Below are positions 6,467-9,973 of a stretch of DNA of 9,973 nt, piece after piece; within the stretch, counting starts at the first letter, position 1; each line of letters opens with the position of its first letter. Location: positions 1 to 9,973 of the forward strand of contig CAUHGY010000069.1 in the NCBI GenBank assembly GCA_959605945.1. The letters run 5' to 3'. The stretch comes from an uncultured Clostridia bacterium. GTDB taxonomy: Bacteria; Bacillota; Clostridia; Christensenellales; Borkfalkiaceae. The notes under the pieces were generated by a model, which saw nothing but the letters and a program-made list of their open reading frames with translations, made no database searches and was not told the origin of the DNA. The translations under genes were made by a program, and so were the position numbers.

Positions 6467-6960
6467 AAACTGTTTTGAGAGCTGCGGGGTTTGCGGATTT
6501 CGACAAACTCGAAAATATGTGTAAAGAACTGTGGCACGAAACTTATGACGGCATCCTCGGCGCCGCACAGGTCGATTACATGCTTGAAAAATTTCAGAGC
6601 AAAAGCGCCTTTTACCGCCAGATGAGATACGAAAATTACAGGTATTTCTTTATCGACGGCGATTCGTCCTGCGCGGGATACGCCGCGATTGCTCCCGAAA
6701 AAAAGCGGCTTTTTCTGTCGAAACTCTATCTGAAAAAATCTTTCCGCGGCACGGGGCTGGTGAAGTCTGCTCTCGAAGAAATATTCGCCGCCGCCCGACT
6801 TATGGGCTACGGCGAAGTATATCTTACCGTCAATAAAAACAACGCCCGCGCCGTCGCCGCGTATGAAAAATACGGTTTTAAACGCGAAAAAAGCGTTGCG
6901 ACCGATATCGGGAACGGCTTTGTTATGGACGATTACGTCTACGCAATCGAAATCAGGTAA
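6463..6960 (+). CDS. GNAT-family N-acetyltransferase
   Basis: Cytosolic acetyl-CoA-dependent transferase of the GCN5-related fold; 165 aa, a normal size for a single domain. Seen: motif A strand LFLSKLYLKKSFRGTGL (83-99) with the pyrophosphate-binding RGTG (95-98), although the last position of the R/Q-x-x-G-x-G/A signature is Val100; and motif B VYLTVNKNNARAVAAYEKYGF (119-139), the usual Asn/Tyr-rich acetyl-CoA side. The N-terminal part (HETYDGILGAAQVDYML, 25-41) resembles acetyltransferases of small molecules or protein N-termini. ATG overlaps the transporter stop by 4 bases (ATGA) and AGGAG lies 5 bases upstream inside that gene, so translation is coupled. The acceptor substrate is unknown, and a functional link to the transporter is only suggested by coupling. 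The operon ends at the terminator at 6992. Confidence 0.9.
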   Translation: MKTVLRAAGFADFDKLENMCKELWHETYDGILGAAQVDYMLEKFQSKSAFYRQMRYENYRYFFIDGDSSCAGYAAIAPEKKRLFLSKLYLKKSFRGTGLVKSALEEIFAAARLMGYGEVYLTVNKNNARAVAAYEKYGFKREKSVATDIGNGFVMDDYVYAIEIR

Positions 6961-6991
6961 AAGCGCTGAATATTTATTCGGTTTTATTTTT

Positions 6992-7040
6992 AATCTCTCT
7001 GCGGCGATTTGTAAAAACCGCCGCAGAGAGATTTTATTTA
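6992..7040. terminator. Strong rho-independent terminator after the GNAT gene
   Basis: A perfect 15-bp stem: AATCTCTCTGCGGCG (6992-7006) with CGCCGCAGAGAGATT (7019-7033), 12-nt loop, followed by a T-rich tail (TTATTTA). A TTTTATTTTT stretch before it makes it plausible in both directions, though no minus-strand gene ends here. Confidence 0.9.
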
Positions 7041-7106
7041 TAAAATATTCTCGGCCCGCTGTCTGTACAGAGAAAACGAGATTTTTATTTTCTGCCTTTA
7101 AATCGC

Positions 7107-7134
7107 TTGACTGTGTCGGGGGAAAAACTATAAT
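7107..7134 (+). promoter_or_regulatory. Promoter for the ion-transporter-superfamily permease
   Basis: TTGACT (7107-7112), 16 bases, TATAAT (7129-7134), about 40 bases before the permease start and just after the preceding terminator. Predicted leader is about 35 nt. Confidence 0.75.
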
Positions 7135-7174
7135 TATATGAGGTATTTTTTCAGAAAGGATCAGAAAAAGGTTT

Positions 7175-8311
7175 ATGGCGGACGCAAACGTTAACATTAG
7201 ACATTCTCGGCGGCGCGCCGTCGCAGAAGCGCTTAAAAACCATGCCGTGCTTTTGATAGCGGTCGCCGCGGCGGCGGTTACGTGCATATTCGTGCCTTTT
7301 GACGCCGAATACGCGGGATATTTCGATCTACGCACGCTTTCATGTCTGTTCTGCACGATGGCAGTCGTCGCCGCGCTCAAAAATATAAAGTTTTTCATTT
7401 TCGCCGCCGACCGCATAGTCCGCAAGTTCAAAAATCTGCGCAACGTAATTCTGGCGCTGGTTTTTGTTACCTATTTCGGGTCAATGGTCATGGCAAACGA
7501 CATGGCGCTGATCACTTTTCTTCCTCTCGGTTATTTTGCTCTTTCGGAATGCAATAAAAAGGGGATAATGGCGTTTACTTTCGTCATGCAGAACGTTGCC
7601 GCCAATCTCGGCGGCATGCTTACTCCTTTCGGCAACCCGCAGAATCTATATCTTTATTCTTACTATGCAATTCCCGCGGGTGAATTTTTCGCCGTTATGG
7701 CGCCGCCGTTTATAGCGGCGTTGCTTCTTATTTTCGGCGTGTGCATGTTTGTTAAAAAAGAGCCGGCGACCGTCGAGCATGCGCCGCCTTCCAGACCGCC
7801 GGCGGCGCGCACCGCGGTTTACTTTGTGCTGTTTGCCGTATCCGTGATGATAGTTTTTCGGCTGTTCCCATACTATTGGGGCGTTATCGCGGTGGTTGTT
7901 CCGTTGTTGATCGCGGATCCGAAATGTTTTTTAAAGGTCGACTACGCGCTGCTTTTGACTTTCTGCGCTTTTTTCGTGTTTTCGGGGAATATGGCAAGAA
8001 TTCCCGCAGTGAAAGAATTCTTTTCTTCATTGATGGTAAAAGAGCCTCTTTTGTTCGGGGTGCTTTCCTGTCAGGTTATAAGCAACGTGCCTTCGGCGGT
8101 GCTGCTTTCTAAATTTACGGCAGATTATGCAAACCTTCTCGTGGCGGTGAATATCGGCGGGCTGGGCACGCCCATAGCATCGCTCGCAAGCCTCATAACG
8201 CTCGGCAATTTCCGCAAAACGGGCGGCAGCGTAAAGCGTTTTATCGGGTTGTTTTTGCTGATAAACTTTTCTTTTCTTGCGGTTCTGATAGGGGTGGGAA
8301 TGATTTTTTGA
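7175..8311 (+). CDS. Permease of the ion-transporter superfamily (citrate/ArsB/SLC13-like)
   Basis: Secondary transporter of 378 aa with about ten hydrophobic segments. The fold's inverted repeat shows in paired motifs: ANDMALITFLPL (107-118) matching SNVPSAVLL (303-311), and NVAANLGGMLTPFGNPQN (140-157) matching NIGGLGTPIASLAS (326-339). The two halves are joined by a Pro/Ala-rich polar linker (about 194-213). These Asn-Pro/Thr-Pro re-entrant signatures occur in CitMHS, ArsB/NhaD and SLC13 carriers; the substrate (dicarboxylate, citrate, arsenite or sodium) is undetermined. The N-terminus (1-20) is basic and cytosolic. Start support is imperfect: AGAAAGGA lies 14 bases upstream and AAAGG only 3 bases upstream of ATG 7175, and no better in-frame start was seen. 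Single-gene unit; no clear terminator after it. Confidence 0.85.
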   Translation: MADANVNIRHSRRRAVAEALKNHAVLLIAVAAAAVTCIFVPFDAEYAGYFDLRTLSCLFCTMAVVAALKNIKFFIFAADRIVRKFKNLRNVILALVFVTYFGSMVMANDMALITFLPLGYFALSECNKKGIMAFTFVMQNVAANLGGMLTPFGNPQNLYLYSYYAIPAGEFFAVMAPPFIAALLLIFGVCMFVKKEPATVEHAPPSRPPAARTAVYFVLFAVSVMIVFRLFPYYWGVIAVVVPLLIADPKCFLKVDYALLLTFCAFFVFSGNMARIPAVKEFFSSLMVKEPLLFGVLSCQVISNVPSAVLLSKFTADYANLLVAVNIGGLGTPIASLASLITLGNFRKTGGSVKRFIGLFLLINFSFLAVLIGVGMIF

Positions 8312-8497
8312 TATCGAAACGGAAAATATAAAATAATTTGTGAAATACCGTCAAAAAAAGAAACGTTGCAAAAGGCCGTGCGTATAATGTTACGTAACCG
8401 TTCGCGCGCAATGCGGGTATAACTTCCGTTTAAGTATAAACCCTTTTGCGATAAGAAAAAATTATATTTAAAAATGCGGTTATCGTGCATAAAACAG
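8312..8497. other. Intergenic interval with long-range inverted arms
   Basis: No gene seen. GCAAAAGG (8368-8375) is complementary to CCTTTTGC (8442-8449), extendable with wobbles to about 11 bp, enclosing 66 bases that include the palindrome GTTACGTAAC (8389-8398), a TATAAT (8383-8388) without a -35 partner, and an alternating GC stretch (CGCGCG). It could be a structured RNA, a regulatory site or chance. Confidence 0.35.
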
Positions 8498-8526
8498 TTG
8501 ACAGATATTTATTCAGGTATTATAAT
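8498..8526 (+). promoter_or_regulatory. Perfect consensus promoter for the small ORF unit
   Basis: TTGACA (8498-8503), exactly 17 bases, TATAAT (8521-8526). Predicted start is near 8533. The first transcribed bases fold into a hairpin (8532-8556): CGAAAA pairs with TTTTCG and an inner ACC with GGT. Confidence 0.88.
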
Positions 8527-8659
8527 GTAGGCGAAAAAACCGAGATGGTGTTTTCGTGAAAAACTTAATAACTTGTGTCTTTGCTTTTTGCGTGAACGGA
8601 TTGCGGTTTTTATCGCTAAATCGTGGGCGGCGGAAGGTCGCTTGCAAAGGAGGTAGGAT

Positions 8660-8758
8660 ATGAAAAAATTCGCGAAATCGTACGAAGACATGTTGCTCGA
8701 TTACAGTGTTTACGCTATCTATGCGCTCAACAATATATCGAATAACAAAATGTTTTAA
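8660..8758 (+). CDS. Small protein of 32 aa, unknown function
   Basis: ATG at 8660, TAA at 8756-8758. The product begins MKKFAKSYEDMLLDYSVY and ends NNISNNKMF: a Lys-rich start, a central acidic and Tyr-rich part, and an Asn-rich end, with no convincing membrane segment or signal peptide and no family I recognise. Coding is supported by AAAGGAGG (8646-8653) at ideal spacing (6 bases from GGAGG), codon choice like the neighbouring genes (TTC, GCG, TCG, TAC, GAC, CTC), and a perfect promoter 130 bases upstream. The leader before the ORF is long (about 127 nt). The final codons TTT TAA lie in an 8-bp stem with the sequence just downstream, and a terminator follows at once. It may be a small protein expressed on its own, or a leader peptide for an attenuator. 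Confidence 0.55.
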   Translation: MKKFAKSYEDMLLDYSVYAIYALNNISNNKMF

Positions 8759-8788
8759 GTACAGAGAGTCTGGAGGTCAGACTTAAAA
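8753..8788 (+). promoter_or_regulatory. Competing stem-loops over the small ORF stop codon
   Basis: TTTTAAGT (8753-8760, containing the stop codon) pairs with ACTTAAAA (8781-8788). Alternatively AGTCTG (8767-8772) pairs with CAGACT (8778-8783), leaving a GAGGT loop. The two stems share 8781-8783, so they compete unless trimmed. A ribosome at the stop codon would block the first. Confidence 0.5.
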
Positions 8789-8793
8789 AGGGT

Positions 8794-8830
8794 ACTCTTA
8801 GCCGGTGAGGTTAAGGGTTTTTTTCTTTTA
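8794..8830 (+). terminator. Rho-independent terminator of the small ORF unit
   Basis: ACTCTTAGCC (8794-8803), loop GGTGA, GGTTAAGGGT (8809-8818): a 10-bp stem with two G-U pairs, running into TTTTTTTCTTTT. ACTCT (8794-8798) can also pair with AGAGT (8765-8769) upstream, a possible weak antiterminator. Confidence 0.75.
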
Positions 8831-8831
8831 A

Positions 8832-9056
8832 ATGACAATAGGGGAATTTCTTGATTCGCGTTTCTGTAAAAGCTGTCTTCGCCGCAGTGCTTTGATAATG
8901 TTACAGGCGCTCGGAATAGGCGGGCTTTTTTTGTTCATACCGAATAAGACAATGCAGGCTGTGCCTATTTTATTGCGATGCTTCGGTTTTCGCAATATGT
9001 ATGGGAAGTTAAAAAATAAACTCTTAAAATGCGTTAAACGTCAACATACCGCTTGA
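8832..9056 (+). CDS. Doubtful 74-aa ORF behind the terminator
   Basis: Open frame of 74 aa starting in the tail of the terminator. It has a CKSC pair (residues 12-15), a hydrophobic stretch LGIGGLFLFIP (27-37) and a basic C-terminus. No family recognised. There is no accessible Shine-Dalgarno: the only purine run (AAGGG, 8813-8817) is inside the terminator stem and 14 bases from the ATG. It ends in the -35 box of the next promoter. Either a minor gene expressed by read-through, a decayed fragment, or non-coding. I lean to non-coding. Confidence 0.2.
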   Translation: MTIGEFLDSRFCKSCLRRSALIMLQALGIGGLFLFIPNKTMQAVPILLRCFGFRNMYGKLKNKLLKCVKRQHTA

Positions 9057-9081
9057 CGATAATTTTTTTTTGAGTTATAAT
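9053..9081 (+). promoter_or_regulatory. Promoter for the RpiB-like/PHP unit
   Basis: TTGACG (9053-9058), 17 bases with a T9 run, TATAAT (9076-9081). Predicted start near 9088, about 30 nt before the start codon at 9118. Confidence 0.85.
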
Positions 9082-9117
9082 TTTAATATATATTTTCAGG
9101 AAAGGGAGAATGACGGA

Positions 9118-9690
9118 ATGAAAACTGTAAAAGATAAGCATCTTGTGGTCGGCGCGGATTTTGCGGGATACCCTTTGAAAGAAGCCGTGTGCGAGCATCT
9201 CAGGAAAAAAGGCTGGAAAATTCTCGATATGGGCGTCAAGGCGGACAGCGACCCTGACGATACCGACCTTATGTTTCACCGCGTGGGGCTGCGCGTCGGC
9301 GCGATGATTTCCGAAGGCGAATACGAACGTGCGCTGCTTTTCTGCGGCACGGGCATGGGGATACATATTGCGGCAAGCAAATGTCCGCACGTGTATGCCG
9401 GCGTTGTGGAAAGCGTTCCGGCGGCAAGGCGCGCTATAACGGGCAACGGCGTCAACGTTCTCGCAATGGGCGCTTTTTACGTTGCGCCCGCCATGGGCTG
9501 CGATATTGCCGACGCGTATCTTTCGGGCGAGCTCGGCTGCGACCAGAAATGGTGGCATAATTTTTACGAGTTTCATAAACTTTCCATAGACGAGCTGGAA
9601 GCCTTTGATTACGAAGAATATAAAAAGAACGGATTCAAAGTCAACAAACTCGGCGATTTCGACTTAAAGCTCGAAACCAAGCCCGATTGA
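9118..9690 (+). CDS. RpiB/LacA/LacB-family sugar-phosphate isomerase homologue with altered active site
   Basis: Cytosolic protein of 190 aa with the RpiB fold: VVGADFAGYPLKEAV (10-24), LLFCGTGMGIHIAASK (73-88) with the catalytic-position Cys76 and Thr78, and GNGVNVLAMGA (109-119). Classical RpiB interconverts ribose 5-phosphate and ribulose 5-phosphate. Here His10 of E. coli RpiB is Phe15 and the ring-opening His99 appears to be Gly109. The usual short C-terminal GGRHxxR helix is replaced by a longer tail (about 141-190) rich in aromatic and acidic residues, so the family's standard length (about 145-150 aa) is exceeded. The reaction is therefore uncertain. Start is set at 9118, not 9070, because 9070 lies inside the promoter and GGGAG (9104-9108) precedes 9118. 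The PHP gene follows after 47 bases on the same strand. Confidence 0.85.
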   Translation: MKTVKDKHLVVGADFAGYPLKEAVCEHLRKKGWKILDMGVKADSDPDDTDLMFHRVGLRVGAMISEGEYERALLFCGTGMGIHIAASKCPHVYAGVVESVPAARRAITGNGVNVLAMGAFYVAPAMGCDIADAYLSGELGCDQKWWHNFYEFHKLSIDELEAFDYEEYKKNGFKVNKLGDFDLKLETKPD

Positions 9691-9716
9691 TAAACAGATA
9701 AAATTTTATAAGGAAA

Positions 9717-9728
9717 GCCCTTCGGGGC
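9717..9728 (+). other. UUCG-tetraloop hairpin before the PHP gene
   Basis: GCCC-TTCG-GGGC, a 4-bp stem closed by a stable UUCG loop, placed just before the GGCGGGAG ribosome binding site and after an AGGA purine run. It may tune translation or protect the mRNA. Confidence 0.5.
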
Positions 9729-9737
9729 GGGAGAATT

Positions 9738-9973
9738 ATGGCAGAAAATTATTTCGACTTGCTGAATGCTCCGTCGGCGGAGCAGCGCCTTGACGCGCTT
9801 GATAAACTTATTGCGTCTTTAAAGCCCGAAGAAATTCCCGTCGGACGCGAGAATGACGCAAACAATCATATACACACTATATATTCGTTTTCGCCTTATT
9901 CGCCGACAAAAGCGGCCTATATGGCTTACCGCGCGGGACTTACCAGCGCGGGGATTATGGATCACGACAGTCT
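9738..9973 (+). CDS. PHP-domain phosphoesterase, N-terminal part (cut by window end)
   Basis: Only the first 78 codons are present. After a helical, acidic lead (about 1-42) comes the first PHP motif, NNHIHTIYSFSPYSP (43-57), with the metal-binding HxH, then helix AAYMAYRAGL and GIMDHDS with the second motif's DHD, as in PHP phosphoesterases (histidinol-phosphatase or polymerase-exonuclease type). PHP enzymes hydrolyse phosphate esters with a two- or three-metal centre. Here the companion is a sugar-phosphate isomerase-like gene, suggesting a phosphorylated sugar substrate; that is inference. GGGAG (9729-9733) supports ATG 9738 at short spacing. It probably belongs to the operon started at 9053. 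Confidence 0.85.
   Translation, partial: MAENYFDLLNAPSAEQRLDALDKLIASLKPEEIPVGRENDANNHIHTIYSFSPYSPTKAAYMAYRAGLTSAGIMDHDS

Noticed and set aside
6439..7443. 334-aa minus-strand ORF
   Set aside because: Spans the GNAT gene, a strong terminator and a promoter on the plus strand; a chance open frame.
8759..8830. T-box or other known riboswitch
   Set aside because: Hairpins and a terminator are present, but no conserved T-box sequence or other riboswitch consensus was recognised.
9070..9117. Upstream start of the RpiB-like gene
   Set aside because: Position 9070 lies within the -35/-10 spacer of the promoter; ATG 9118 has a proper ribosome binding site and matches the family's N-terminus.
9034..9576. 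180-aa minus-strand ORF
   Set aside because: Antisense shadow of the RpiB-like gene, running into its promoter.

Overview
The window looks like chromosomal housekeeping and accessory sequence from a Gram-positive bacterium of the Bacillota, probably a Clostridia-type anaerobe. The evidence is near-consensus TTGACA-N17-TATAAT promoters, strong purine-rich ribosome binding sites, AT-rich intergenic gaps with rho-independent terminators, and Firmicutes-like versions of uracil permease, Upp and a stand-alone RelA/SpoT-domain synthetase. I cannot name a genus. No rRNA, tRNA, CRISPR array, insertion sequence or phage gene was seen.

Layout: 1-374 is gene-poor and holds a two-copy 45-bp tandem repeat. 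375-1064 (minus) is a small alarmone (ppGpp) synthetase with its own strong promoter, divergent from what follows. 1530-3662 (plus) is a two-gene pyrimidine-salvage operon, uracil permease plus uracil phosphoribosyltransferase (upp), after a structured leader of about 260 nt. It is closed by tandem hairpins, the second a strong bidirectional terminator. 4059-4721 is a PAP2 membrane phosphatase. 4886-6960 is an operon of a CLC anion transporter with a C-terminal TrkA-C-like domain and a GNAT acetyltransferase; the genes overlap by ATGA and end at a strong terminator. 7175-8311 is a permease of the ion-transporter (citrate/ArsB-type) superfamily. 8498-8830 is a compact unit: consensus promoter, 32-codon ORF with an excellent Shine-Dalgarno, then a hairpin and a terminator. 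9053-9973 is a promoter, an RpiB/LacAB-family isomerase-like gene with changed active-site residues, and the start of a PHP-domain hydrolase cut by the window edge.

Functionally, the uracil genes import uracil and convert it to UMP using PRPP. The alarmone synthetase beside them controls nucleotide economy in related bacteria, but the genes are divergent and shared regulation is only inference. The remaining units are short, independently promoted and mostly membrane transport or lipid-phosphate functions. The least explained parts are the 32-aa ORF with its attenuator-like 3' end, the unusual isomerase/PHP pair, and the CLC protein with non-canonical selectivity motifs.
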